DNA of 64,000 bases, taken from the NCBI GenBank assembly GCA_964016875.1, contig OZ024730.1, positions 41,052,795-41,116,794 on the forward strand, read 5' to 3'. Position numbers and translations under genes: made by a program. The notes beneath the pieces were generated by a model, which made no database searches, was not told where the DNA came from, and worked only from the letters and a program-made list of their open reading frames with translations. Shown piece after piece: positions 45,277 through 56,530 of this stretch (positions are counted from its first letter, which is position 1; every line of letters begins with the position of its first letter). This DNA is from Fallopia convolvulus (Eukaryota > Streptophyta > Magnoliopsida > Caryophyllales > Polygonaceae).

Positions 45277-47133
45277 TTGTGCTTCTTGGTTTTCAGGTAC
45301 GTCCCCCCTTCTCAATTTTTTGTCTTCCTTTCCTCCTCGTCCATGGCGACTTCTGGTTTTTCCTCGAAACCCTTTTCTCGTTGTTACGATCCATCTGATC
45401 CTCCTTCTCTGGTCTCATCCGAAATCCTCACCCCGTATCATAAGAGGAATAACACCTCAGAGGATCCTAACGCTTTTGCTTTTACCATCGGGTTTCCTGC
45501 CTCCGCGAAAGTGTTTCTTCCTCCTCTTGGAGTCTGAGCTGACTTTTACAACGATGACTGGGTATGTCTATTTGAATACCCTTTTCGTATCGGTCATCGT
45601 TTCCCTTTCTCTGCCCTTGTAGTCGACTTTCTCGCTACTCTCAATGTATCCCCTAGGCAAGTACTTCCCCAGGTTTGGAGACTTCTTTTGTCTATTGACC
45701 TTCTGTGTTTCTCTCATGGCATCCCATTCAAAGTCGTTGACTTCTTCCACAAATACCATCTTTCCAAAGGTGGGCTTGGCCGTTTGACCTTAAAAATCTG
45801 TAAAAACAAATCCGACCTCATTCTTAACATGTCGAAGTCTGATCGTGGCTGGGCATATAATGTTTTCTTTGTAAAGTTATCTTCTTTGGGGATCGATACT
45901 TCTTTTTTGAAACCTCAATGGCGTTCAACATGTAGTGTTTTTTCTGTTAGTCTTTTTTGCTTTGTCCGGATATTAATAACCCTTGGCTATACTTGTCTTT
46001 GACGCAGAGAATCTTGCTTCTCCCCATCCTCGCAAGGCGTCAACTCAAGTTGTTTCACATATAGAAGCTATTTCTTTGGAGGAAAGGTCTTACCTTAAAC
46101 TTGTGAGTGCGTGCTTTTCTGATTCCGAAGACACAAAGATCTCATGTGAGTTTTGAGATTCCCACACCCTCTTTCGACGCGTTTGTTTCCTATAATCCCA
46201 CTTACTTGCATGTTGTTAGGTTCAAGGACCACCTGCTCCACTACTGCGCTTACCACCATGGAACGAGTAGAAGCACGAAAGAAGAGAAAAGCCGAGACAA
46301 CATCAACGGCTTCCACTTCACTGGAGATTTCCATTCCCAACAAATCGGCTGACACTAAAGTTACCTCTTTGAAAGCAAATATTGTTTCAAATCTGTCTGA
46401 TCTTCGAGGCACCATGATGTCGCTGGACATGGCAGCGGAGAAATCCTTAAGTTCTCTAGCACCTCTCCACGTAGACTGTCCTCGAAGCATAGAAAATTGA
46501 TCCTCCATGCCAGACTTTTTCGGTGAAATACTCGCTGCTCAATGGCAAGTATGTTTACTTATTTTTTGACAACTAGTTATGTCTTTTGGTTTACTTGTTT
46601 CACCTCCTACTTAGGATGCAATGCTTCTCAATCTGTCCAAGGTTTTTCAGCTTACGTTATCCACTTTTGAGACTTTCAAGGACCTGCCTGGTCAACTGGC
46701 TTAGAGCAAGAATAGTGTGCAACTTGAAAAGTACAGAAGTACCATCCTGGGACAAGAGAAGAATGCTTTGGAGAAGAAAGTGAAGGAGCTGTCGGTCGCT
46801 CTTGAGAAGGCTTCTAGGGACTCCAAGGAATGAGAAGAGAAATTCCTTGCCGCCTCGGGTAAGGAAGCTACTCTCGCAAAGGAAATTGAGGACACTACGG
46901 ACTACTGGTCATGCAGGGCTCGTGTGGAGATGATGGAAGAATTGGCTGCGGGAAAGCACACCTCATGTGATGTTGTGAAGGAAAGGGAATTGTTTGACAG
47001 CTTGTTCTCTGATGAAGTGATCGCAGCCAAGAAGTCTTCAATCGTTGACGACATTACCCAAGTCGCCAAAGAAGTGGCTCGTGTGGAGTTATTGGAAAAT
47101 CAGAAGGCTGTTGAAGATGTCTCCAAGGAATGA
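45277..47133 (+). pseudogene. Antisense ORF of element H (putative gypsy-type transposon domain protein)
   Basis: This lies on the strand opposite to the element H genes. Frames in order: 45277-45537 (MATSGFSSKPFSRCYDPSDPP..), a frame change, then VWRLLLSIDLLCFSHGIPFKVVDFFHKY and the segment GLGRLTLKICKNKSDLI..SDRGWAYNVFFVK (45600-45900), which resembles the plant 'putative gypsy type transposon' domain. An intron-like GTAGTG..GACGCAG (about 45930-46005) follows, then MERVEARKKRKAE (46258), and coiled-coil-like parts to 47133 (KVKELSVALEKAS, ELFDSLFSDEVIA). Retand-like elements carry such antisense ORFs. Stops and shifts break it. Its function is unknown. Confidence 0.65.
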
Positions 47134-47775
47134 TCTACTTTATCTCTGTTTTCGAACATTAAGTATTTTGGTACCCTTGGTGTGTCGGGGTTTAATACAT
47201 TAATTTGTTTGTATGGCCGCTCGTTACTAGGACCATTTGTATGGACAAATTCATTTCCCCTGTTTTTGCTTTTTTAGGGGTTTTATGGTGAATGCTATTT
47301 TGGTATTTGTCTTGTCTTTGGTTTGTTTTGTCTTTTTTGCAGGTAGTACAGATTTGCATCCGTAGGAAAAGGACTAACGCATTCGAGAAGAGGATCGTTG
47401 GCCGTTTTTTGATCAAGTCATGTAGTAATAGCGCTTTTGTAAAGGATGCTAAGAGAGAGTGATGTAATAGAACGTAGATACTTATGTCTTATTCAATAAA
47501 ATCTAAATTGGTTACACAAGTATCCTGGATTATGTAAGACTCCTCTTGCTCTAGAGTTATCTTCATGTATTCTCATCTCTTGCATCTTGTGACTAGTCGT
47601 TGTGTGCACATTGTTGCCTAATTGTAAGGCGAGGGCCTATGTTTTGGCCTGTAACGTCACAAAGCGTCCCTTGTTAGTTTTTGTAATAGTGTTGTTGTTC
47701 CATGTGTGTAGGATAAGGCAAAAATAAAGTTTAACAGAATGAAGTAATAGATAGATACCTTGTTGCGACTTGCTT
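47134..47775. other. Element H noncoding stretch between antisense ORF and integrase
   Basis: No family-specific frame on either strand. AATAAAAT near 47496 would serve as a polyadenylation-type signal for the antisense ORF. Confidence 0.4.
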
Positions 47776-48860
47776 TTCAAAAATGATACAATTTTAAGTT
47801 CGTCGCGTTCCAGCTTCTCGGGACTATCTTTCCATCATGGGATACTAACTCGTAGGCTCCTTGTCCAACAACTCTTGTGATCTGGTACGGTCCTTCCCAG
47901 TTGGCTCCCAACTTGCCATCATTTAGTTCTTGAGTATTTTGAAAAACCTTTCTCAATACTCAATCACCTACTTGAAATACTTTTGCTTTGACGAGTTTGT
48001 TGTAACTTTGAGCTACCCCCTGTCTATACGCCGCCATACGAATTGATGCTTCATCACATAACTCGTCAACAGTGTCTAAATGATGGAACAAGTTAGACAT
48101 ATTTGATTCTTCAGTAGTGAGACCATATCGAACCGTGGGCAAAGTTACTTCAACTGGTAACACGGCTTCAAACCCATATACTAGAGAGAAAGGCGTATGC
48201 CATGTTGCAGTCTTGGGAGTCGTCCGATATGACCAAAGAATGAGTGGTAACTCGTCGGCCCATCTTCCTTTGGCTTCCTTAGACATTTCTTCAGATTGTT
48301 AATGATTACCTTATTACTTGCTTCTGCTTGACCATTGGCTTGAGGATAACGTGGTGTAGACATCACCAATTGAATATTGTATTGCTGGCAGAATGATCTT
48401 GTTTTGTTGTTGATGAATTGGGACCCGTTGTCACATACTATAGTGGATGGCACTCCGAATCTACTTAGGATATTTCTTTTTATGAAGGAAATGACTTAAT
48501 TATCCTTTACTTCTTTGAGGGCTTAGGCTTCAATCCATTTACAGAAGTAATCGGTCATAGCTAAGATGTAAACATGTTGTCCTGAAGCTGGAATGAGTTT
48601 CCCTACAATATCCATTCCCCATTTCATGAATGACCAGGGGTAAGTTATAGGATGTAGACGTTGGCACGCGTCACACTTCCGAGAAAACTCCACTGCGTCT
48701 TTGTTCATAGTGGGCCAATGATAGCTCATCCCGCTTGCCTTCTTCGCCAAGTTACGACCCCTTGTATGATTTCCGCATTCTCCATCGTGTATATCCTACA
48801 ACACCTTCTGTACTTCTTCCTCCCTTACGCATCATGCGTGTACTCCTGATGACATCCACT
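47776..48860 (-). pseudogene. Element H integrase
   Basis: On the minus strand: SYHWPTMNKDAVEFSRKCDACQRL (zinc domain end), WGMDIVGKLIPASG with the first Asp, TDYFCKWIEA, IVCDNGSQF with the second Asp, and YPQANGQAEASNK with the Glu. Then RWADELPLILWSYRTTPKTATWHTPFSLVYG and a C-terminal chromodomain-free end, LGANWEGPY..VPRSWNATNLKLYHF. Frames at 48750-48523, 48453-48300 and 48286-47960 are separated by stops or shifts, and a stop at 47957 cuts the end. Confidence 0.88.
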
Positions 48861-49177
48861 TGAACAAAACATTATCTTTAATGGCGAAAGTAGAAGCTTT
48901 TACCTTAAGTCGTCGAGCTATCTCTTTGTCATCCGGTAGAGTCCCATCTCGTAACCATTTTAAAATAAGGGGTTACCCATGAGGTATTCTCATCAGAATC
49001 CCGTACCTCAAGCATGTCTGCTTCTTTTGTTATGGAAGGTGCATCTAGATATACAAAAGGTATCGTGTCGTATTCTCTTGGGTCGATTACGAATCCGAGA
49101 TTCGGTAAGGCGTTTGCCTATGTGTTAGCGTCTCGAGGTACTTGCTTTATCTCAAAGTGTTTAATGTTTTTGATAGT

Positions 49178-49465
49178 CTATTGGACTTTCTCCAAGTACA
49201 ACTTCATCTTTGAATCTCTGGCAACATATGAATTCGTGAATTGATTTACAATAAGTAATGAGTCACATATTGCCTCAATTTCTTGCACATTCAAGTCTCT
49301 GGAAATGACTAACCCTGCTATTAATGCCTCGTATTCTGCTTCGTTGTTAGTGGCTTTGAATGTACATCGAATAGTCTGGACTATCATATCCCCCTGTGGC
49401 GACTTCAAGACTACCCCCAGTCCTACACCTACTTGATTTGACACCCACCGGTGTGCATCATCCAC
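49178..49465 (-). pseudogene. Element H second RNase H (archaeal-type)
   Basis: VGLGVVLKSPQGDMIVQTIRC, NNEAEYEALIAGL and CDSLLIVNQFTN form the extra RNase H placed between RNase H and integrase in Tat-lineage elements. It supports the lineage call. The Asp-Glu-Asp catalytic set cannot all be confirmed: the start is damaged by several stops (about 49440-49500). The stretch 48860-49178 carries linker sequence up to integrase in broken frames. Confidence 0.82.
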
Positions 49466-49479
49466 TTGCCGCTGCCTAG

Positions 49480-51020
49480 TGATCTTGCTACCTGTAACAT
49501 TTCTTTATTTTCTTCTCTGGCATGGTAGGTGTGATGTCAGCCGCAAAATCAGCCAAGGCTTGAGATTTTATCACTGTTTGTGGCTCATAAGTGATGTCGT
49601 ATCCGTTGAGGTGAATCAACCACCTCATCAGTCGACCTGATAGCTCTGGTTTTGACATGATACTCTTCATTGAAAAGTTAGTCCTCACAGTAATAGAATG
49701 ACTTTCAAAATAGGGACGTAACTTTATAGAAGCCATTACTAGAGATAGTATGAGTTTCTCAACGCTTTAGTACTTGGTTTCTGCATCAAGTAAAGTTTTA
49801 CTCACATAATAGATGGGTAACTGGTTCCCGTCTTCTTCTCGAATCAAGACGGCGCACACAGCTGCTTCTGTTATGGCCAAGTACACGTACAACACCTTGC
49901 CTGGCTTGGGTTTGGAAAGTATCTATGGGTGAGATAAATAGCTCCTCAACTCTTTGAAGGCCTCTTCATGTGCTTCCGTCCATTCGAATGACATGTTTTT
50001 CTTCAAGATGTCGTAGAACAATTTGTTCCTATCTGAAGATTGGGATATGAATCGATTGAGTGTTGCTACTCGCCCCGTCAACTTCTGAATGTCTTTGACA
50101 CATCTTGGTGACTGCAGCTCCATTATCGCCTTGATCTGATCCGGACTTGCTTCAATTCCTCTCTGCGTTACTATGTATCTGAGGACATTCCCTGATGTAA
50201 CTCCAAAGGAACATTTGGTTGGGTTCAACTTCATTTTGTAGCTTCGCAGAATCTGGAACGCGTCTTCCAAGTGCTTGATGTGATCTTACGCCTTTAGGGA
50301 CTTGACTAACATGTCGTCAATATACACCTCCATTGTATCCCCTAGTTTTTCTTGAAACATCTTGTTAACCAATCTCTAATAAGTAGCACCTGCGTTTTTT
50401 AATCCGAAAGGCATAACCTTATAACAGTAAGTTCCTTGATTATTTACGAATGCAGTTTTTTCTTGGTCGTCGGGATGCATCATTATCTGATGGTATCCAC
50501 TAAACGTGTCCATGAAAGTTAAAAGCTCATGTCCTGCCGTCGCATCCACCATCGCGTCGATATGAGGCAACGGGAATGAATCTTTAGGACATGCTTTATT
50601 TAAATCAGTAAAATCCACGCAAACGCGCCATTTACCTTTTTCTTTTTTACAACTACATTTGCAAGCCAGTCAGGGTAATTTACCTCTATAATTTTACCAG
50701 ACTCGATCAAGTAAGGATTTTACCTCGTCGTTGATTACCTGATTCCGTTCGGCGCGAATTTACGCCTTTTCTACTTAACTAGTGGAATCTTCTGATTGAC
50801 ATTGAGGGCGTGTGTAATCATGTTAGGGTCAATTCCCACCATATCTTTGTTTGACCAAGCGAAGCAATCACAGTAGGACCGTAAGAATTCCACCAAGTGC
50901 TTTCGTAAAGTGGGCTCCATATCCGCCCCTATTTTGATTTTTCTTGATGGATCGAGTGGATCAAGGGCTACTTCTTCGAGTTCCGGTGTTTCAGGCTTCA
51001 TGTAGTAAGTGATGGTCCTA
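49480..51020 (-). pseudogene. Element H reverse transcriptase and RNase H
   Basis: RT motifs in order: DWLANVVVKKKKGKWRVCVDFTDLNKACPKDSFPLP, FMDTFSGYHQIMM, YKVMPFGLKNAGATY and the catalytic YIDDMLVKS. SFGVTSGNVL and LTGRVATLNRFIS follow, then RNase H with LYVYLAITEAAVCAVLIRE, YYVSKTL and YDITYEP. Stops interrupt at about 50373, 50288, 49926 and 49768; the upstream piece 51001-50771 (EPTLRKHLVEFLRSYCDCFAWS) ends in a stop before RT. Confidence 0.9.
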
Positions 51021-51254
51021 TAGTCCTTTAATTGCTAATTTGACGACTTCTTTTTCGTTTCGATCTGTAGGTTTTTTTAAGTCGTCGCTCTCATTGTCAC
51101 GGAGTATCACTCCCTTGCCAACTTCTGTTCCCCCTTGATTTCTTGTATTCCCCATGGTGATGGGAATTTTACACATTGATGATAAGTCGAGGGAATGGCT
51201 TTCATCTCGTGGATCCATGGCCTGCCCAAGATAACATTGAAAGGTGATGGGCAA
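51018..51254 (-). pseudogene. Element H protease end
   Basis: The C-terminal strand of the aspartic protease is visible as [13 protein letters not shown] in one frame near 51250-51210. The active-site region upstream is degraded: I could not find a clear D-T-G. Confidence 0.55.
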
Positions 51255-51326
51255 TCAAATACTTGAAATTTTACCTGGTAGTTTACCCTTCATGCGATGG
51301 TTGGTAATGATATTTCTCCTAATGAG

Positions 51327-52717
51327 TTACGAGATTCGCCACTGAAGCCTACTAAAGTTGTAGACTTTTGTTGCATCAACGCAAAAGTTGTAATGAGACA
51401 ATTTGGGAGGCAACCTTGGGTCTTCATACCGCTCGTTTTGCCTAGAAAATGTCGTGTTTATGGTTGTCTTGGCGGTAGATGAGGTGGGGTATGGAATGTA
51501 TCTGGTTTCTCGCCTCCCTTGTCCACGCTCTGGTCGGTGAGGACTAGCGGCTTTGACGGTGAAGAGATCATCCTCTTTCAGTCGCACTTGCGCTAACGCC
51601 TTCACCTGTACCTCATCGAAATTCGAGCAAGGATATTTAGTCAATTCACGATATAAATCAAGATTACCAACCGAAATGCCTCTTCGGAATGCTTCCACAG
51701 CTGTACCGGCATCACATCCTTCTATGGTGACCAACTCCTCAATGTACCTGTTAAGGAAGGCTTTTAAAGATTCGTCGGTCTTTTGGACCATGAGATATAA
51801 GTCACTTGAATGCTTTTTAGCGTGTCGACTGCTTGCGAATCTTATCCTGAACATGTCAATCAACTCAACAAAAGATGAAATACTCCCAAGAGGCAAATGA
51901 GAATTCCAATTGAGTGCAGGCCCGGATAACGTGTTTCCGAACCAACAACACATAATGATCTCCTTCATGTCGAAGGGAACGGTGCTAATATTCATAGCTT
52001 GTTTAAACGCAGCTACGTGTTGGTCCGGATCTGTCACCCCTTCGTACTTAAGTACATCGGGGACATGATATTTGCGAGAGATGTCTACCCTCGCGATAGA
52101 GGGAACGAAGGGAGAATCGGTGTAACCATCCCTTCTTTCCACTGCTATCGGTTGAGGTGCTCTTGGGACCTGAGTGATTCTGTCCTCCAAAGCTTTGAGT
52201 CGTTCCCAGAATTGGGCAACGTTAACATCCTCTCTAACAGCCCTTAAAAAATTACCATTTACCTGATAGCTAGTTATTGGCCTAGTACCGTCGGGTGTTA
52301 CAAGATTTGGGTCGTCCATGTCTAATCGCCGAACGACGCCATCCGTCGCATCTGTTACGCGTTGACGGTTTGGTGCTGATTGTACCTGAGACCGAAACAA
52401 ATTACGTTCATTAGTCAAAGTCTCAATTTGCCTTTCATATACCTCAGTGAATTTGGCATGAGCTTCCTTTTGATTTTCCAAATCATTTTGGAGAGCAATC
52501 ATGGATGCGCGGAGTTCAGTGATAATGTCGGAGTCAACTGCCCCACTACTGTCGTGGAAGTGGTAGGATTGCCATTCACATTCCCAGAATCTTGATCAAA
52601 TCCGTCTACGTTTCCAACTCCGTCTACATTTCTAGTTTGTTGGTTATCTCCACCTTGGTTGATTTCATGGTTCTCGGGGTCTTCCACAAGACTGTAGGTA
52701 GCATGAATGCCTTCCAT
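51327..52717 (-). pseudogene. Element H gag
   Basis: The N-terminal part, 52717-52499, begins MEGIHATYSLVEDPEN. A frame change near 52550 leads to the 391-codon frame down to 51327. It has a coiled-coil-like start (LQNDLENQKEAHAKFTEVYE), then DISRKYHVPDVLKYEGVTDPDQHVAAF, GNTLSGPALNWNSHLPLGSI, and FVELIDMFRIRFASSR..KHSSDLYLMVQKTDESLKAFLNRY, the Tat-type retrotransposon gag domain. A CCHC knuckle is not seen. The primer-binding site (TGGCGCCCACCGTGGGGCC on the minus strand, 52787 leftward) lies 70 bp upstream of the start. Confidence 0.85.
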
Positions 52718-52789
52718 CTCCTGAATAGAGCTTATAATCTCTTTAGCAGTGATAATTCCTTTTGGCTAGGCCCCACGGTGGGCGCCAAT

Positions 52790-53307
52790 TATTTTGGGCA
52801 GATTTACCACGTGAATGTGTTACCTGCTAAAGTGACGGAAACCTAACCAAAAAATAATCGTAACGTGTTATAGCTAAAGAACAAGATGTAGACTTCAACA
52901 AGAAAGAAGTTAAAAGCAAATGAAAATTGGTATTATGATTTGATTATTATTGTTTTCGGTGGAAAATTCCTCTAAGGTTACATGTAAACACACAAGCAGG
53001 ATTGACGAACAAAAAACAACAATTCTTGCTTGAGAGTATTTCAGAGTGTGATTATGAATGAGCCTCGAATGTCGTCCTGATCTCTTCTTCGTTCCTATTT
53101 TATAACCTCCCATCCTTTGTGACCGTTACCACTATTCAATGACCTAGCAGTTAGCATTTGAGGGATCTTCTCTAGCAGATTTCCGCCATTGCTATCTCGC
53201 CCACTACTCCCGCAACTACTTCTTATCTGATTTCTCCGTTTGATGGTTTGGGATGAATGCCTTGGACTATTGTGACTTTCTGGACTAAATTCTGGGGAGG
53301 CCAAACA
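52790..53307 (-). repeat. 5' LTR of element H
   Basis: Minus-strand start TGTTTGGCCTCCCC at 53307; it ends CTGCCCAAAATA next to the primer-binding site. Compare the left copy at 44585-45136. Confidence 0.88.
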
Positions 53308-53312
53308 ATAAT

Positions 53313-53960
53313 CGATCATGTTATTTTTCATCTTTCAAATCTTGTTTATTAAGAATAAGTGAACCGCGTGAATTGATTAATTTTATAACATGAATACTTC
53401 ATAACTTTTATGTTTGATAGTTTCTAATTTATATGAAGGCCTTATTTTATTATTATATCATGGCCTTATAAATTCATTGGATGGCCTTGGACTACATAAT
53501 ATTTGATTTGGACATAAAATAGCTCTAGCCAATTCAATCAGACTAAAAATAAATAAAAAGATCTTAAATGCCATAAATATATAAAGTACTAGGCTTAGAA
53601 ATCACAATTTTCTACCATTTCTTCAAATTCTAATTCATTTCAACATTTGTGTTGGAACACTCATTGGTCCATAGTTGCAATGTAGAACATCTTAAAATAG
53701 ACTTATAACCCTTCGAACTAAATAAAAATTCTGGTAGAAAATATTCATCCATTGGTGGTATCTAGTGGTGAAGAGTTCATCCAAACTAGCATGTACAAAC
53801 AAATTAGATAACTTATTTTCAACAACCTGCACAAGCTTGTCAGTAGTAACAAACTAGCTTCAAATGCAATGAATTCTCAAGATTCTTCATTGTTAAAAAT
53901 CTACATAGAAGAGTAGTCCAAAGAATTCCCGCACGGCAACCAAATTATTGCCCCTTTGTT
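53313..53960. other. Intergenic AT-rich region
   Basis: Host sequence between element H and GRP2. No gene, RNA or transposon ends recognised. Confidence 0.55.
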
Positions 53961-54078
53961 TGGTCCACGTGTCACCCCTTCATTTATCACGTTTTTTCTT
54001 TAAATAGGCCTCAAAATAATTCGAACTACTCCTCATAAGCAAATAACATTCACAATTCACAAATCAAATCAACAAAAA
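53961..54078 (+). promoter_or_regulatory. GRP2 core promoter
   Basis: CACGTG (53966-53971) begins the block CACGTGTCACCCCTTC shared with GRP1 (6911). A TATA-like TTTAAATAG lies at about 53999-54007, roughly 75 bp before the ATG. G-box-type sites often bind bZIP or bHLH regulators; that is inference. Confidence 0.55.
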
Positions 54079-55083
54079 ATGAAGGTGAGTGTGAAGAGTA
54101 GTGTTGTGCTCGTAGGACTAGTGTTGGTGTTTGCGTGTTCTCTTCCTTTATCTTCATCTGGGAGAGTTGGCTTCCGTAATAATGACTCCAAAGAACGTAC
54201 GTAATTCTACTTTTGTACATATACTTATTACTACTAATTAAGTTTATTTCATTTTAGTTAACTTCATATCATATATATTAACAACTTAAAAAATGAGGTT
54301 ATATCTGAGGCTCCAAACCTTAAGGATGTTAGAGGTCTAGGTCAACTATATATAAAATGAGGCGTAGTTCAACTACGCATTGATTTAATCTTGCCTGATA
54401 TATTGATTCGTCTAATATGGAGTCGCTTACGATTAAGTTACATTTACTTGATTAATTTGGGTTTAAACCAAAATTTAACTAATTGGGGTCTATTGATTAT
54501 GGTGGAGAAGCACAAGATGGTGGAACACAACTTGCAAAAGGTATTAATGAAGCGCCCAAGGGCGCCAAAGGAGGTGGCGGTTCTAGCCTCCAAGGTCGTT
54601 GTCAAGGTGGTGGCTATAGTGGAGCGCAAGATGATTGTGGAAGAGGGCAAGGTGGATATGGTGGGGAACAAGGTGGGTACGGAGGAGGGCAAGGTGGTAG
54701 TTATGGTGGTGGGTCTCATGGCCAAGGCGGTCACGTAGGAGGACGACAAGGTGGCAGTTCAAGCCAGGGAGGATCAGAAGGCGGTAATATATTTCATAAT
54801 TAATTTGATTGAGTGTCGTCTCTCTTTTGAAAAAAATGATAACGCATGAAAGGATAGGGACATAGGTTAGTTAGGAAAACTTAATTATGTTGCCACATAT
54901 ATTGGTACTAGTTCCTTATGCAAAAACCTTGACATGTATTTTTTAAATTTTGCAGGTTATGTAGAACCAAAATGTGGAGAATTAGGGTGTTGTTACTCTA
55001 AATATGGAAAATGTTTGGAGTGTTGTAAACCGTGGTGGGTTCCACCGGGTGAGATGAATCAAGACGTAAAGGGGAAGAATTGA
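54079..55083 (+). CDS. GRP2: secreted glycine-rich protein with one C-terminal cysteine module (3 exons)
   Basis: Predicted exons are 54079-54196, about 54511-54783 (an acceptor at 54507 would also keep the phase) and 54956-55083; introns GT..AG, phase 1. The model gives about 172 residues. Residues 8-27 are hydrophobic (VVLVGLVLVFACSLPLSSS), a likely signal peptide. The middle is Gly/Gln-rich (GGYGGEQGGYGGGQGG). The last exon encodes GYVEPKCGELGCCYSKYGKCLECC (spacing C-x4-CC-x6-C-x2-CC) and ends VKGKN. GRP1 has the same layout with two such modules. Intron 1 (about 310 bp) is longer than the introns in GRP1. Two extra Cys in the Gly region (GRCQGGG, DDCGRG) are unlike GRP1. Probably a cell-wall or defence-related secreted protein; family not identified. 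Confidence 0.8.
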
Positions 55084-56530
55084 GTACACATTTGTTTTAT
55101 GACGAATGTTCCAAATAATGTGAGATGGTACATGAAAGGGAAATAATAAAATTTGAGTAGAATGAGCACTATCTATGTGCATGTAAGCCAGTATGCCCAT
55201 GACATCAACATCAATAAATTTACAATGTATCATCTCAAGATCAATCGTTGTTCACACCTATATTCTCTTATTTATGCATATTGACACCAATCGTGTATCA
55301 TCGTCAAGGTTTTGATCGATTGAGTATATAAAATTAGAATCGTTATTTAATGGACTAGATATTTTAAGATGTTTAAAAACAAACATATATTCTTGTTCAC
55401 CATTGAAATATAGCCAAAAAGGTATACTCTTTAATATGTTAAAATTAAAGCTAATAAATAAGGAATAAAAGATAAATTTAAGGTGCATTGAGTGACATAC
55501 TAACATGCATGTATGCTACCTTCAAATTAATATAGTATATGGTTATGACTTGTTGTATTCGTTTGGAGCTCTTTATTAGTCTTATGAAAGACTAAGAAAC
55601 GAATTATAATATTAAAATTGATCAATATGTGTGCAAAATCGAAATATTGTAGCTTGTAAAGATCTTAGCTCGATCTAGAAATGAAGTTTTTGGGATGGTT
55701 ATAACTAGCTTGTTCTTGTTTCAATCATTTAACATGTAACGAGTGGCATGAGGGGGTAAATGGAAGAGGAGTTATACACAACCTCGAAGATCGCCTTCGC
55801 CCTTTAGGAATCTAGTCAATTAGTTAAATCTTTACGGGTAATATTTAGAGGTCTTCGATTTTATTTTAATGGACAATTTCCTTCAAAAAAACAAAAACTT
55901 GAACATCGAGAATTAATCCTAAAAGTATTTATTTAATCCTTCAAAATCTTGGACAATATTTTTTATTAAAGTTTAAAAACATTGTGTTATTACATAGGGT
56001 CTCATTAATCCAAGTTGTAGGTACAAATTTCATTGCATAGAGAAAGAAGATGCATTGCAGTCAATCAATCATGCATTTGTTATCAAGTCTAATACATAAG
56101 TAGTTTATGACATGTGTCTCGCGTAAGGGCTTTTTAATAAAAATTGTCCAATTAGTTTGAATAACATGTAGGTCATTAGATGTAAGATTAAGGAATAAAT
56201 TAAATTAATAAAATAAAATTTCATAGTAATTGCTTTTTTATGATATATAAGATTCATAAATATAATAATTTATTGTTTTATTAGGGATATAAAATTAAAT
56301 ATATGAGCTAACCTTATTCGTATAATAGTCAAACACAAACTTTTAAATTCGAATGAAGATGAACTTGAAATTTTCTTCCAATAGGGATATAGCTTGTATA
56401 AAAATTAAAGCTTTTATGCAAATGGCCATGGTGATAACAAATTCGTAATTAATATAACCTACATATTATATATTACTCATATATATATGGATAAAAAATT
56501 TCGAAAAAAATTCTTAGGTTGATTCTAATA
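55084..56530. other. GRP2 3' flank and intergenic region
   Basis: The first 150 bp hold the 3' UTR with CATCAATAAA and ACAATGTATCATCTCA (55203-55236), matching the GRP1 3' UTR block. Downstream, AT-rich sequence with no recognised gene or element. Confidence 0.55.

Larger units (their letters stand above)
44585..53307 (-). mobile_element. Element H: Tat-lineage Ty3/gypsy retrotransposon with two LTRs
   Basis: LTRs lie at 44585-45136 and 52790-53307. The flanks are ATGAT (44580-44584) and ATAAT (53308-53312), a 5-bp duplication with one change. Minus-strand order is gag, protease, RT, RNase H, a second (archaeal-type) RNase H and integrase, then a 2.6-kb 3' region with an antisense ORF. A second RNase H and an antisense ORF near the 3' LTR mark the Tat/Retand/Ogre group. 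All genes are broken. Confidence 0.88.

Noticed and set aside
54391..54738. 115-codon ORF overlapping the GRP2 Gly-rich exon
   Set aside because: It is another frame of the GRP2 exon; the Gly-rich frame continues the signal peptide and cysteine exon in phase.
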